From Candidatus Iainarchaeum sp. (lineage in GTDB: Archaea > B1Sed10-29 > WALL01): DNA of 33,239 bases. Numbering within the stretch: the stretch's first letter is position 1; every line of letters starts with the position of its first letter. The stretch covers positions 1 to 33,239 of the forward strand of contig JAFGGZ010000035.1 in NCBI GenBank assembly GCA_016939415.1. The letters are read 5' to 3'. Shown here one piece after another: positions 1-11,817 of the stretch. The position numbers and the translations under genes are program-made. The notes under the pieces were generated by a model, which ran no database searches, was not told the DNA's origin, and saw only the letters and a program-made list of their open reading frames with translations.

Positions 1-232
1 CATGAGCCACCTCCGCAGACTCATCTCCCCACTATCGAAAGTGCACCCCCACTTCGAAGCAAGGGACCTCCACCCCACCCACTACGGAAAAGTCTGCCCC
101 AATGAAACCCCAGAAGGACAGAGCTGCGGCCTCGTCAAAAACTTTGCCATAGGAACCATCGTCACCTCAGGCATCGACGAAGAGCGCGTGGAAAAAGACC
201 TCCAACAAATGGGAGTGATCCTGAAGAAGTAG
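1..232 (+). CDS. rpoB2: DNA-directed RNA polymerase subunit B'' (C-terminal end, 5' truncated by window)
   Basis: Translation SHLRRLISPLSKVHPHFEARDLHPTHYGKVCPNETPEGQSCGLVKN matches the conserved RNAP beta motif; frame is open to the window edge; stop at 230-232 just before B'. Confidence 0.95.
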   Translation, partial: MSHLRRLISPLSKVHPHFEARDLHPTHYGKVCPNETPEGQSCGLVKNFAIGTIVTSGIDEERVEKDLQQMGVILKK

Positions 233-242
233 GTGACAGAAC

Positions 243-2057
243 ATGGAAGGCGCCAGCGTTTACCTCAACGGAAAACTCATCGGATTCCACAACAAGCCCA
301 CGGAACTCGTCGAAAACCTGCGCAGAAAGAGACGCGCAGGAGCATTGCCGCACGAACTCAACGCCGCATACTACGCGGAAAACGACGAGGTCTACATCAA
401 CACGGATGCGGGCAGGGCACGACGCCCGCTCCTCGTCCTCGAAAACGGCAAGCTCAAACTCACGCAAAAGCACATCGAAGAACTTAAGGCAGACAAGATC
501 GGGTGGAAGGACCTGCTGAACGAAGGCGTCGTCGAGTACCTGGACTCCGAAGAAGAAGAGAACGCGTACATCGCAGTGAGAGAAGAGGACGCCACACCAG
601 AGCACACCCACGTCGAAGTGCACCCCTCGCTCATGCTGGGCGTCGTCGCGGCATGCGCGCCATTCCCAGACCACAACTCATCCCCGAGAGTAACGATGGC
701 AAGCGCGATGCTCAAACAGGCCCTCGGAGTATACCAGAGCAACTACGCACTCCGTATGGACACCCAAAGCCATGTCATGCACTACCCTCAGAAGCCACTG
801 GCGAGAACGAAGCACGCGGAGATCATCGGCTCCAACGACAGGCCAGCAGGTCAGAACATCGTGCTCGCAATCATGCCGTTCGGCGGCTATAACATGGAAG
901 ACGCGCTCATACTGAACAAAGCAAGCGTGGAGCGCGGCCTCGGCAGGACCACATTCTACAGGACGTACACAGCAGAAGAGCGCCGGTACCCCGGAGGACA
1001 GAAAGACAGATTCGAACTGCCAAAGCCGGAGATACAAGGCTACCGCGGAGACGAAGCGTACCGGTTCCTCGGAGAGGACGGGATCATCCTGCCCGAATGC
1101 AAGGTCGATGGAGGAGACGTGCTCATAGGGAAGACCTCCCCGCCAAGATTCCTGGAAGAAGTCGGGGAACTATCCATGATAGAGGAGAAGCGCCGCGAAA
1201 ACTCCGTGACACTAAGACCAAGCGAGGCAGGCGACGTCGACGCAGTCATAGTGACAGAAGCCACGACAGGAAACAAGCTCGTGAAAGTCCGTGTGCGCTC
1301 ACTCAAGATACCGGAGATAGGAGACAAGTTCGCGAGCAGGCACGGACAGAAAGGCGTTGTGGGAATGATCGTCCCGCAGCACGACATGCCCTTCACGGAA
1401 AATGGCATAACACCGGACATCATCATGAACCCCCACGCAGTGCCATCGCGTATGACAGTCGGCCACGTGCTCGAAGTCCTCGGCAGCAAGGCTGTCAGCC
1501 TTGAAGGAGAGGACTTCCTGAACGCAACAGCATTCGACAGACTGGATTACGGCGGCTTGAAAAAGATGCTGTTAAAGCACGGTTTCAGGCACGACGGCAA
1601 GGAAGTCCTGTACAACGGCGTGACAGGAGAAAAGATCGAGGCGGAGATATTCATAGGAGTGTGCTACTACCAGAGACTGAAGCACCTAGTCTCGAACAAG
1701 ATACACGCACGCAGCCGCGGCCCGGTCCAGATACTGACCAGGCAGCCGACAGAAGGCCGCGCGAGAGAGGGTGGCCTCAGGTTCGGTGAGATGGAACGCG
1801 ACACGCTGATAGGCCACGGCACAAGCATGCTCCTGCTCGAGAGATTGCTGAAAGAGTCCGACATCGTGACAGAACTCATTTGCGAGAAGTGCGGCACCAT
1901 CGCAGTGGACGACCAGATACGGAAAAAACAGTATTGCCCCATCTGCGAGAGCACAAACGTGAAACCAATAGAGATGTCGTACGCATTCAAACTACTGCTA
2001 AACGAACTCAAGGCACTGAACATAAGACCAAAAGTGGTGCTTGAGGACAAGGCCTGA
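243..2057 (+). CDS. rpoB1: DNA-directed RNA polymerase subunit B'
   Basis: 604 aa; contains FGGYNMEDALILN, GDKFASRHGQKGVVG, GGLRFGEMERD and the C-terminal zinc motif CEKCG..CPIC typical of archaeal B'. Confidence 0.97.
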   Translation: MEGASVYLNGKLIGFHNKPTELVENLRRKRRAGALPHELNAAYYAENDEVYINTDAGRARRPLLVLENGKLKLTQKHIEELKADKIGWKDLLNEGVVEYLDSEEEENAYIAVREEDATPEHTHVEVHPSLMLGVVAACAPFPDHNSSPRVTMASAMLKQALGVYQSNYALRMDTQSHVMHYPQKPLARTKHAEIIGSNDRPAGQNIVLAIMPFGGYNMEDALILNKASVERGLGRTTFYRTYTAEERRYPGGQKDRFELPKPEIQGYRGDEAYRFLGEDGIILPECKVDGGDVLIGKTSPPRFLEEVGELSMIEEKRRENSVTLRPSEAGDVDAVIVTEATTGNKLVKVRVRSLKIPEIGDKFASRHGQKGVVGMIVPQHDMPFTENGITPDIIMNPHAVPSRMTVGHVLEVLGSKAVSLEGEDFLNATAFDRLDYGGLKKMLLKHGFRHDGKEVLYNGVTGEKIEAEIFIGVCYYQRLKHLVSNKIHARSRGPVQILTRQPTEGRAREGGLRFGEMERDTLIGHGTSMLLLERLLKESDIVTELICEKCGTIAVDDQIRKKQYCPICESTNVKPIEMSYAFKLLLNELKALNIRPKVVLEDKA

Positions 2058-2070
2058 GGGTGATGAAAAA

Positions 2071-4743
2071 ATGATGGGAAAACCGCAAGTGACCAAAAAG
2101 GTTAAGTGCGTCGAGTTTGGCATCCTGAGCCCCGACATCGCGAGGAAGATGAGCCAAATTCGCGTGGTTACTCCAGACACGTACGACGAAGACGGCTATC
2201 CGATCGAAGGCGGACTGATGGACCTGCACCTCGGAGTCATTGACCCCGGCCTCAGGTGCAAGGCATGCGGCGGCAGGATGGCAACATGCCCCGGCCACTT
2301 CGGCCACATAGAACTCGTCAGGCCGGTCATCCACGTCGGCTACGTCAAAATGATTTACACGCTCCTTAAGACAACATGCAGGAGCTGCGGAAGACTCCTC
2401 CTCACGCCGGAAAAGCTGGAGCAGTACAGAACCCTGCTCATGGAGGCGGAAAGCACGGAAGAGGAAGAAGACCAGAGCCTCGAAATCATAGAAAAGAGCA
2501 AGAAAGCCAGCGAGTGCCCTCACTGCAAAGCCAAACAATCCCAGATCAAGCTCATCAAACCAACCACGTTCTACGAGAAAGAGCAGAGACTCCTTCCCTC
2601 AGACATACGCAGGAGAATGGAACTCATCGCAGACGACGACCTCAAACTCATGGGAGTGGACGCTGATAACGCCAGGCCTGAGTGGTGCATACTAACCGCC
2701 CTGCCCGTCCCTCCAGTCACCACGAGACCATCCATCACGCTTGAGACAGGCGAACGCAGCGAAGACGACCTAACGCACAAGCTCGTTGATATACTGAGAA
2801 TAAACCAGCGCCTCCGCGACAACATCAGCGCAGGAGCGCCGCAACTCATCATAGAAGACTTGTGGGACCTCCTGCAGTACCACGTCACGACATACTTCAA
2901 CAACGAAGTCAGCGGCATACCTCCAGCAAGACACCGCAGCGGCAGACCGCTCAAAACGCTGGCCCAGCGCCTCAAAGGCAAAGAAGGCAGGTTCAGGTAC
3001 AACCTCTCAGGAAAGCGCGTGAACTTCTCAGCGAGGACCGTGATCTCACCAGACCCCAACCTCAGCATAAACGAAGTCGGCGTGCCATACGAGATTGCTG
3101 AAGAACTCACAGTGCCGGAAGCAGTCACCGAGTGGAATCTCGACTACCTGAAGAAGTTCGCGGAGACGGATAAGTACCCGAAAGCGAACTACGTCATAAA
3201 ACCGGACGGGAGGAGGAAGAAAGTCACCGAGATAAACAGGGCGGATGTCCTCGAAGAGCTCGCTCCCGGATATACAGTGGAGCGCCAGCTCATGGACGGC
3301 GACATAGTCCTGTTCAACAGGCAGCCATCACTGCACAGGATCTCGATGATGTGCCACAGGGTGAAAGTCCTCCCCGGAAAGACCTTCAGGCTGCATCCCG
3401 CGGTCTGCAAGCCCTACAACGCAGACTTCGACGGTGACGAGATGAACCTGCACGTCCCGCAGACAGAAGAAGCGAGGGCAGAAGCCCTAAGTCTCATGCT
3501 CGTCCAGGACCAGGTAATCTCCCCGCGCTTCGGGGCGCCCATCATAAAGGGGGATGAAGACATCATCACCGGCGGTTACTTGATGACGCAGAGGAACGTG
3601 AAGTTCTCAAAGAACGACGCCGAGCGGATCCTGATGAAGGCAGGCATAACAGACATCCCAGAGCCAGACCTGCCGGACAATCAATACTCCGGCAAGCTGC
3701 TTTTCTCGCAGTGCCTCCCGAAGAGACTGAGCATAGAATACAAAGCAGAAGTGTGCAGGAAGTGCCCTGAGTGCAAGAAGGAAAAGTGCGAGTACGACGC
3801 GTACGTAAAGATAAAGAGCGGCCGGATAATCACGGGCGTCATGGATAAAGTGGGCTTCCAGGGCACGCTTCTCAATGATATTACGAGAAAGTTCGGCACA
3901 GACGAGTCGAGAAGGTTTATAGACCAGAGCACTGCCCTCGTGCTGGCAGCGCTCATGGACCGCGGCTTCACCGTATCGCTCGCGGACATGGAGATACCTA
4001 AAGACGCCCAAACAGAGATTGCTGCAGTTCTCAAGGACGCTAAGGAGCAGACGAACGCATTCATACGGAAGTACCATGCCGGTGAACTGAAGCGCATCCC
4101 GGGAAAGACCCTGGAAGGAACGCTGGAAGACAACATCATGGCAATACTCGGAAAAGCCAGGTACAACGCAGGAAACATAGCGGCGAAGTACTTGGGGATC
4201 GACAACTCATCAATGATAATGAGCCGCGTTGGCGCGAGGGGCTCGCTGCTCAACGTGACGCAGATGAGCGCGGTCGTCGGACAGCAAGCAGTGCGTGGCG
4301 GCAGAATCCTCAGGGGCTACAAGAGCAAGACCCTGCCGCACTTCAAGGAAGGCGAGATAGGCATGGAAGCGAGGGGTTTCGTCAACTCGTCATTCTACGA
4401 CGGCCTCACGCCAATCGAGTATTTCTTCCACGCCATGGGTGGCAGGGAAGGCCTCGTCGACAAAGGAATCAGGACCGCGAAGTCGGGTTACATGCAGCGC
4501 AAGCTCATCAACGCGCTGCAAGACCTCGTCCTCAGGAGTGATGGCACAGTCAGGGACGCAAGCGACACAGTCGTGCAGTTCACTTACGGAGAGGACGGAG
4601 CAGACCCGATGAAGTGCCACGGAGATGACTCCGTGAAACTGCGGGAAGAGTCGTACATCGAAGAGCGACGCGAAGAAGAAGGCAGCGAGGGCGAAGAAGA
4701 AGTTGAGTATGAGACCGGCGAGGAAGATATGGGGTTTGACTGA
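2071..4743 (+). CDS. rpoA1: DNA-directed RNA polymerase subunit A' (A1)
   Basis: Contains NADFDGDEMNLHVPQ catalytic motif, N-terminal zinc motifs, FNRQPSLHRISMM; ATG at 2071 (or 2074) preferred over the TTG at 2041; acidic C-terminal tail. Confidence 0.97.
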   Translation: MMGKPQVTKKVKCVEFGILSPDIARKMSQIRVVTPDTYDEDGYPIEGGLMDLHLGVIDPGLRCKACGGRMATCPGHFGHIELVRPVIHVGYVKMIYTLLKTTCRSCGRLLLTPEKLEQYRTLLMEAESTEEEEDQSLEIIEKSKKASECPHCKAKQSQIKLIKPTTFYEKEQRLLPSDIRRRMELIADDDLKLMGVDADNARPEWCILTALPVPPVTTRPSITLETGERSEDDLTHKLVDILRINQRLRDNISAGAPQLIIEDLWDLLQYHVTTYFNNEVSGIPPARHRSGRPLKTLAQRLKGKEGRFRYNLSGKRVNFSARTVISPDPNLSINEVGVPYEIAEELTVPEAVTEWNLDYLKKFAETDKYPKANYVIKPDGRRKKVTEINRADVLEELAPGYTVERQLMDGDIVLFNRQPSLHRISMMCHRVKVLPGKTFRLHPAVCKPYNADFDGDEMNLHVPQTEEARAEALSLMLVQDQVISPRFGAPIIKGDEDIITGGYLMTQRNVKFSKNDAERILMKAGITDIPEPDLPDNQYSGKLLFSQCLPKRLSIEYKAEVCRKCPECKKEKCEYDAYVKIKSGRIITGVMDKVGFQGTLLNDITRKFGTDESRRFIDQSTALVLAALMDRGFTVSLADMEIPKDAQTEIAAVLKDAKEQTNAFIRKYHAGELKRIPGKTLEGTLEDNIMAILGKARYNAGNIAAKYLGIDNSSMIMSRVGARGSLLNVTQMSAVVGQQAVRGGRILRGYKSKTLPHFKEGEIGMEARGFVNSSFYDGLTPIEYFFHAMGGREGLVDKGIRTAKSGYMQRKLINALQDLVLRSDGTVRDASDTVVQFTYGEDGADPMKCHGDDSVKLREESYIEERREEEGSEGEEEVEYETGEEDMGFD

Positions 4744-5883
<1,140 letters not shown>

Positions 5884-5887
5884 CAAA

Positions 5888-6187
5888 ATGGAAGCAGTTG
5901 ACGTGATCAAGAGGATCATGGAGACGGGAAGAGTCACGATGGGGACGCGCAGCGTCCTGAAACAGATAGCCGCTGCCAAGCCCAAACTCATCGTGGTAAG
6001 CAGTAACTGCCCGAAGAAAACATGCGACGGCATAAGGGAGAAAGCGCAGAAGACCAAAGTCCGCGTGTACACGTACCCAGGCACTGCATACGAGCTAGGC
6101 GAAGCCTGCAGAAAGCCGTTCCCGATAAGTGCTATGGCCGTGCTGGATCCGGGCCAAGCAGACCTAACCGCGCTCAAGAAGGAATGA
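5888..6187 (+). CDS. rpl30e: 50S ribosomal protein L30e
   Basis: 99 aa; L7Ae/L30e-like fold sequence (AAAKPKLIVVSSNCPKKT...YELGEACRKPFPISAMAVLDPG) at the canonical position after rpoA2. Confidence 0.93.
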   Translation: MEAVDVIKRIMETGRVTMGTRSVLKQIAAAKPKLIVVSSNCPKKTCDGIREKAQKTKVRVYTYPGTAYELGEACRKPFPISAMAVLDPGQADLTALKKE

Positions 6188-6597
6188 CAATGAAGCTTGG
6201 AATGGAAGAACTTGCGTACATCAAGGTCGTGGAGAACATGACCAAAGCGCGGGTAAAGGACTGCGTCGTAAGCGACGGAGAACTCATCATAGTCGTCCAG
6301 GAAGGGGATATGGGGCTTGCCATCGGCAGGAACGGAGACCACATAAACCAGGTCAGGGAGAAGATAGGGAAGAAGATATCCATCATCGAGTTCAGCCCGG
6401 ACATGGAAAAATTCACGAGAAACCTGTTCAACCCCGCCGTCCTGACAAAGATAAGCATGGAAGATGGCGTCCTGACCCTGAAGGCGAAGGACGAGAAAAG
6501 GATCATAGGAAAGAACGGGAAGCGCATAAACCGCGCGAAGGAATTGCTGAACCGACACTTCGGCGTAAAAGATATAATCATTGAGTCAGGTGAATGA
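6184..6597 (+). CDS. nusA: NusA-like transcription elongation protein (KH domains only)
   Basis: [27 protein letters not shown]... with two KH-type motifs ([32 protein letters not shown]); start 6184 or 6190; archaeal str-cluster position. Confidence 0.93.
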   Translation: MTMKLGMEELAYIKVVENMTKARVKDCVVSDGELIIVVQEGDMGLAIGRNGDHINQVREKIGKKISIIEFSPDMEKFTRNLFNPAVLTKISMEDGVLTLKAKDEKRIIGKNGKRINRAKELLNRHFGVKDIIIESGE

Positions 6598-6598
6598 G

Positions 6599-7024
6599 AT
6601 GCCAGGCGAACATTCCGCACGAAAACTTAAGTCAAACCGCCAGAAGCAGAAGTGGAAATCCATTGACTACAAGCGGAAGAAACTCCGACTGAAGAAGAAG
6701 CACGACCCACTGAAGGGATCCCCACAAGCAAAAGGCATAGTGCTCCAGAAAGTGGCGATGGAAGCCAAGCAGCCGAACTCCGGCCTCAGGAAATGCGTCA
6801 GAGTGCAACTCATAAAGAACGGCATCCAGATAACGGCGTTCGCCCCCTACGACGGCGCGATCAACTTCATAGACGAACACGATGAAGTCGTGGTCGAAAA
6901 ACTCCGCGGCTCCAAGCGTGGAACGCTCGGAGACCTGCCGGGAGTCAGGTGGAAAGTCATAAAAGTCAACAACGTCCCCCTCGAGATGATGAGGAGAGGT
7001 AAGAGAGAGAAGCCTAGCAGGTGA
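6599..7024 (+). CDS. rps12: 30S ribosomal protein S12
   Basis: [31 protein letters not shown] motif; ATG at 6599 preferred over the upstream TTG. Confidence 0.96.
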   Translation: MPGEHSARKLKSNRQKQKWKSIDYKRKKLRLKKKHDPLKGSPQAKGIVLQKVAMEAKQPNSGLRKCVRVQLIKNGIQITAFAPYDGAINFIDEHDEVVVEKLRGSKRGTLGDLPGVRWKVIKVNNVPLEMMRRGKREKPSR

Positions 7025-7617
7025 TTCAGATGAGAGTTTTAGGCAAGTGGGAAACTGATGGCGTGGAAGTGCGAGACCCAGGGCTGGTCAAGTACATAAC
7101 GCTGGGTGGCAGCACGCACACGCACGGCAAGCACAGGAAACAGTTCGCGAAGAGCAGGATAAGCATAGTTGAGAGAATGATCAACACAATCATGCGCTCA
7201 GGGTCTGGAAAGAAAATCGAGGGCCACCTCATTGACGGAAGAGGAGGCTGCGGAAAGAAGATGCAGGCCAGGAAAACCATCATGGAGGCATTCGACCTGA
7301 TCCACAAAAAGACAGGCGAAAACCCCATGCAGGTCCTCATAAAAGCCATTGAGAACGCCGCGCCCCGCGAAGAAACAACGCGCGTGCGCATGGGCGGCAT
7401 GAGCAAGCACATCGCAGTGGACATATCACCCCAGAGACGCGTCAACCTCGCGCTGTCAACCATAGGCGTCGCAGCATTAGGCAAAACGTACAAAACAAAG
7501 AAGAGCAGGGCGCAAGTCCTCGCCGACGAGCTAGTGGCCGCTGCGAACAATGACAACGCAAGCATGGCAGTCTCAAAGAAGATTGAGATAGAACGCATCG
7601 CCAAAGGAGCTAGGTAG
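7021..7617 (+). CDS. rps7: 30S ribosomal protein S7
   Basis: [36 protein letters not shown]; start may be GTG 7021 or ATG 7030. Confidence 0.96.
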   Translation: MIQMRVLGKWETDGVEVRDPGLVKYITLGGSTHTHGKHRKQFAKSRISIVERMINTIMRSGSGKKIEGHLIDGRGGCGKKMQARKTIMEAFDLIHKKTGENPMQVLIKAIENAAPREETTRVRMGGMSKHIAVDISPQRRVNLALSTIGVAALGKTYKTKKSRAQVLADELVAAANNDNASMAVSKKIEIERIAKGAR

Positions 7618-7618
7618 G

Positions 7619-9814
7619 ATGGGACGAAGAGAAGAGATGGTCGAGAAAGTAACCACTCTCATGGACCAGCAGGAACAGATAAGGAACATAGGAATAATCG
7701 CCCACATAGACCACGGTAAGACAACGCTGACAGACAACTTCGTGAGCGGTGCGGGCCTGCTGTCAGAAGACCTGTCCGGAAAAGCGTGCGTCATGGACTT
7801 CCACGCCGACGAGCAGGAACGCGGCATCACAATCAACACGGCGAACATCTCTCTCGTGTACAAGAAGGAGAACAAGGATTACCTCGTCAACATCATTGAC
7901 ACGCCCGGGCACGTCGACTTCTCTGGTGAAGTCACGCGCGCCATGCGCGCAGTCGACGGCGCGATCGTCGTGGTGTGCGCAGTCGAAGGCGCCATGCCTC
8001 AAACCGAAACAGTGCTGAGGCAGGCCCTAAGGGAGCGCGTGAGACCAGTGCTCTTCATAAACAAGGTCGACCGCCTCATCAACGAGCTGCAAGTCACTCC
8101 AGAAGACATGCAGAAGAGATTCGCCAAGATCATCGGCAAGTTTAACGACACAGTCCAGAAGATGGCGCCGCCAGAGTTCAAAGAAAGCTGGCAGGTAAAG
8201 CCGGAAGACGGTACTGTCGCATTTGGCTCCGCTTACCACAACTGGGGGATAACAGTTCCGTACATGAAGAAGACAGGCATGAGCTTCAAAGACATCTTCG
8301 ACCACTGCAAAGAAGAGAAGCAGAAAGAGCTCAGCAAGAGACTCGTGCTCTACGACGCCATAATCGAGATGGTGATAGCGCACCTGCCGAACCCAGTCAA
8401 GGCACAGCAATACAGGATCCCGGTCATCTGGCACGGGGATCAAGCCAGCGAAACAGGGAAAGCAATGGTCAGCTGCAACCGAGAAGGCCCGCTTTCGCTT
8501 ATGGTCACGAACATATGCATTGACCCGCACGCAGGACCCGTGTCAACGTGCCGGGTCTTCTCAGGCACAGTGAGGAAAGGCCTGAAGCTCAGGCTATCGA
8601 ATGCGTCAGTGGAGAACACGGTCCAAAGCGTCGGCCTGTACATGGGCGCAGAAAGACTGAACGTGGAGCGCGTTTACTCCGGGAACATAGTCGCGTTGAC
8701 AGGACTCAGAGACGCCTACGCAGGAGAAACCGTTTCGGAACAGGGCGTAGACCCATTCGAAGCGATGAAGCACTTCTCAGAGCCGGTCATAACAAAGAGC
8801 ATAGAAGCAAAGAACACGTCAGACCTGCCCAAACTCGTTGAGATACTCCGCCAGGTAGCAAAAGAAGACCCCATGATCCGCGTGGAGATCAACGAAGAGA
8901 CCGGCGAGCACCTGATCTCGGGCATGGGCGAGCTTCACCTTGAGATAATCGAGAACCGCATAAAGACGGAGCGACACCTCGAAGTCGAGACATCGCCCCC
9001 GATCATTGTGTACAGGGAAACCGTGACAATGACCAGCCCGCAAGTCGAGGGCAAGTCCCCGAACAGGCACAACCGGTTCTACTTCACTGTAGAACCTTTG
9101 CCTGAAGCTGTTTTCAAAGCCCTTGCCGAAGGGGAGATAACCGAGAAGGACATGAAGCAGCCGAAGGAACTGCAGCAGAAACTCGTTGATTTGGGCATGG
9201 ATCGTGAGGAGACGAAGAAAGTGTGGGGCATCCACAACAAAAACCTTCTCCTCGACAACACTAAGGGCGTGCAGTACCTGAACGAGACAAAAGAACTCAT
9301 CGTCCAAGGATTCAAGGAAGCAATAGACAAGGGACCGCTCGCGAACGAGAAAGTGCTGAAAGTGCTTGTCAGGCTGCACGACGCAAAACTCCACGAAGAC
9401 GCGGTCCACAGAGGCCCTTCACAAGTCCTGCCGGCAATCCGCAAGCCAATATACGCGGCAATGCTCTCGGCAGCACCAACACTCATGGAGCCTTACCAGA
9501 AAGTGTTCATAACTGTGCCCCAAGACCTCATGGGATCAGTTACTAGGAACATCCAGGGAAGGCGCGGACGCATCGGCACGATGGAGCAAGACGACGAGAA
9601 CATCATCGTCGAGGGATTGACTCCGCTCGCAGAGATGTTCGGCTTCGCCGGTGACATCCGGTCCGCGACAGGAGGAAAAGCCATTTGGAGCACTGAGTAC
9701 GCAGGCTACGAACGCATGCCCAGCGAGCTCCAGCCCCGCATCGTGAAACAGATTCGCGAGAGGAAGGGGCTCAAGGCAGAGGTTCCTCAACCCAAGGACT
9801 TCATGGAACCATAA
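7619..9814 (+). CDS. fusA: Translation elongation factor 2 (EF-2)
   Basis: 731 aa; G1 AHIDHGKTTL, RGITI, DTPGHVDF, NKVDRL; C-terminal DAVHRGPSQ containing the putative diphthamide His. Confidence 0.98.
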   Translation: MGRREEMVEKVTTLMDQQEQIRNIGIIAHIDHGKTTLTDNFVSGAGLLSEDLSGKACVMDFHADEQERGITINTANISLVYKKENKDYLVNIIDTPGHVDFSGEVTRAMRAVDGAIVVVCAVEGAMPQTETVLRQALRERVRPVLFINKVDRLINELQVTPEDMQKRFAKIIGKFNDTVQKMAPPEFKESWQVKPEDGTVAFGSAYHNWGITVPYMKKTGMSFKDIFDHCKEEKQKELSKRLVLYDAIIEMVIAHLPNPVKAQQYRIPVIWHGDQASETGKAMVSCNREGPLSLMVTNICIDPHAGPVSTCRVFSGTVRKGLKLRLSNASVENTVQSVGLYMGAERLNVERVYSGNIVALTGLRDAYAGETVSEQGVDPFEAMKHFSEPVITKSIEAKNTSDLPKLVEILRQVAKEDPMIRVEINEETGEHLISGMGELHLEIIENRIKTERHLEVETSPPIIVYRETVTMTSPQVEGKSPNRHNRFYFTVEPLPEAVFKALAEGEITEKDMKQPKELQQKLVDLGMDREETKKVWGIHNKNLLLDNTKGVQYLNETKELIVQGFKEAIDKGPLANEKVLKVLVRLHDAKLHEDAVHRGPSQVLPAIRKPIYAAMLSAAPTLMEPYQKVFITVPQDLMGSVTRNIQGRRGRIGTMEQDDENIIVEGLTPLAEMFGFAGDIRSATGGKAIWSTEYAGYERMPSELQPRIVKQIRERKGLKAEVPQPKDFMEP

Positions 9815-9859
9815 GTAATATTAAAAAAACGTTTACAAAATGAAACTGGAGGACTTTGT

Positions 9860-11149
9860 ATGGCAGACAAACCACACCTGAACCTCGTGTTTATCGGCCA
9901 CGTCGACCACGGCAAGTCCACTATGGTCGGCCGCATCCTGTACAACACAGGAGCAGTGGATGAGAACACTATGAGGAAGCTTAAAGAGGAGGCAGCCAAG
10001 GTAGGGAAAGCTACCTTCGAGTACGCCTTCGTGATGGACAACCTGAAAGAAGAAAGGGAGCGCGGCGTCACCATAGACCTGGCGCACAAGGAATTCAACA
10101 CCCAGAAGTACTACTTCACGATAATCGACGCGCCCGGACACAGGGACTTCGTCAAGAACATGATCACCGGCGCATCGCAAGCAGACGCCGCAGTCATTGT
10201 TTGCGACGTCGCTTCAGGCGTCCAACCCCAAACCAAGGAACACGCATTCTTGGCGAGGACGCTCGGCATTAAGCAAGTGATCGTTGCGATCAACAAGATG
10301 GACTCTGTGAAATACGACCAGGGTAAATTCAACGAGACTAAGGGACAGATCGAGACCCTGCTCAAGACCATCGGCTACAACCCGGCGGACATCCCGTTCA
10401 TCCCAACCTCTGCTTACGGAAGCGAGAAGACGAGGGCGAAGGGAGACAACGTGACTGAGAAGAGTTCCGAAACACCGTGGTACACCGGACCAACGATACT
10501 CGACGCGCTCAACGCGCTCAAGGTCCCTGAGAAACCCGTGGACAAGGCACTCAGACTGCCCGTCCAGGACGTGTACACCATCACAGGAATTGGAACCGTG
10601 CCAGTGGGACGCGTTGAAACAGGTATCCTGAAGATCGGACAGCAAGTCATCGTAATGCCTTCCGGATCCAAAGGAGAAGTGAAGACCATTGAAATGCACC
10701 ACCAGCAGCTCCAGCAGGCCGAACCCGGAGACAACGTCGGATTCAACGTGCGCGGCCTAGGAAAGAACGACGTGAAGCGCGGTGACGTGATCGGTCCTGT
10801 GGACAGCCCGCCAACAGTGGCGAAGGAGTTCACGGCACAGATCGTCATCCTGCAGCACCCCAGCGCCATCACCGCAGGGTACACGCCAGTGTTCCACTGC
10901 CACACAGCGCAGACTGCGTGCACGGTAGTCGAGCTGCAGAAGAAGCTTGATCCCAAGACGGGCGGCGTCGCTGAAGAGAACCCCAAGTTCCTGAAGACAG
11001 GTGACGTGGCTATTGTCAAGATAATGCCCACGAAGCCCTTGTGCATCGAGAGCGCGAAGCAGTTCCCGCAGATGGGCCGCTTTGCGGTAAGGGATATGGG
11101 TATGACAGTGGCTGCAGGCGTTGTCTTGGAAGTCACGCCAAAGACGTGA
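9860..11149 (+). CDS. tuf: Translation elongation factor 1-alpha
   Basis: 429 aa; [34 protein letters not shown]; ggagg SD upstream of ATG 9860. Confidence 0.98.
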   Translation: MADKPHLNLVFIGHVDHGKSTMVGRILYNTGAVDENTMRKLKEEAAKVGKATFEYAFVMDNLKEERERGVTIDLAHKEFNTQKYYFTIIDAPGHRDFVKNMITGASQADAAVIVCDVASGVQPQTKEHAFLARTLGIKQVIVAINKMDSVKYDQGKFNETKGQIETLLKTIGYNPADIPFIPTSAYGSEKTRAKGDNVTEKSSETPWYTGPTILDALNALKVPEKPVDKALRLPVQDVYTITGIGTVPVGRVETGILKIGQQVIVMPSGSKGEVKTIEMHHQQLQQAEPGDNVGFNVRGLGKNDVKRGDVIGPVDSPPTVAKEFTAQIVILQHPSAITAGYTPVFHCHTAQTACTVVELQKKLDPKTGGVAEENPKFLKTGDVAIVKIMPTKPLCIESAKQFPQMGRFAVRDMGMTVAAGVVLEVTPKT

Positions 11150-11168
11150 AGGGAGCAATTCCCTTCAC
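11146..11168 (+). terminator. Hairpin overlapping the EF-1alpha stop codon, followed by a T-rich tract
   Basis: Perfect 9-bp stem GTGAAGGGA-gcaat-TCCCTTCAC followed by ...ctttattttt. Confidence 0.5.
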
Positions 11169-11199
11169 CCAAACCCCCTTTATTTTTGAGTGATTTGAA

Positions 11200-11508
11200 A
11201 TGCAGGTTGCAACAGTAAAGCTGACAGGTCCGGACTACAAGAAGCTGGACGACGTGTGCGCGCAGATAAAGGATATCTGCAAGAGAACCGGCGCCAAGGT
11301 TAGCGGGCCGATTCCGCTACCAACCAAAAAACTGAAGATTCCGACCCGGAGAAGTCCTTGCGGGGATGGGTCTGAGACCTTCGAGCAATGGGAAATGCGC
11401 ATCCACAAAAGGCTCTTGAACATAGAGACAGACGAGCGCACTCTGCGCCAGGTCATGCGCGTTCAAGTGCCGGACCAAGTCAGCATTGAGATCGAGCTCA
11501 AGGAATGA
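11200..11508 (+). CDS. rps10: 30S ribosomal protein S10
   Basis: 102 aa; GPIPLPTKKLKIPTRRSPCGDGSETFEQWEMRIHKRL. Confidence 0.97.
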   Translation: MQVATVKLTGPDYKKLDDVCAQIKDICKRTGAKVSGPIPLPTKKLKIPTRRSPCGDGSETFEQWEMRIHKRLLNIETDERTLRQVMRVQVPDQVSIEIELKE

Positions 11509-11619
11509 ACTTGATCTTTAGAGGTAAAGAGCAGAAGCTCCTCTTTCTGCTAATCGGTAGCCCACCCAGCCATCAACATTTTTAAGAAAGCGACTAATAG
11601 AGGTATCAGCGAACATTTT

Positions 11620-11704
11620 GCTGCGGTGGCGGAGTCCGGTTAACGCGCTGGCCTTGAGAGCCAGTGGGCGCAAGCCCGTGCAGGTTCAAATCCTGCCCGC
11701 AGCG
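11620..11704 (+). tRNA. tRNA-Ser (anticodon UGA)
   Basis: Acceptor GCTGCGG/CCGCAGC, anticodon arm CTGGC-CTTGAGA-GCCAG (TGA), long variable arm (TGGGCGCAAGCCCGT), T-arm GCAGG-TTCAAAT-CCTGC; CCA not encoded. Confidence 0.95.
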
Positions 11705-11717
11705 CCTTTCCAAGGAA

Positions 11718-11735
11718 GGGGAACACTGATTCCCC
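11718..11735. other. Short inverted repeat downstream of tRNA-Ser
   Basis: GGGGAA-cactga-TTCCCC. Confidence 0.5.
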
Positions 11736-11779
11736 AAAGCATCCTCCCCACTACAAAACAGCGAGCGTGAGCGAGCAAG

Positions 11780-11800
11780 TGCTTGCTTGCAAAGCAAGCA
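11780..11800. other. Perfect 9-bp hairpin with 3-nt loop
   Basis: TGCTTGCTT-gca-AAGCAAGCA. Confidence 0.6.
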
Positions 11801-11817
11801 ACGATAGATTTCCCAGG

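Noticed and set aside
3540-4080. Possible rRNA or intron in rpoA1
   Set aside because: Reading frame is continuous and fully consistent with RNAP A'; no insertion visible.
10414-11172. 252-aa minus-strand ORF
   Set aside because: Antisense to EF-1alpha; composition is an anti-codon mirror of the real gene.
11760-11800. Possible CRISPR-like or attachment repeat near tRNA-Ser
   Set aside because: Only a local palindrome and a two-copy gcgagc repeat; no repeat-spacer array and no integrase.
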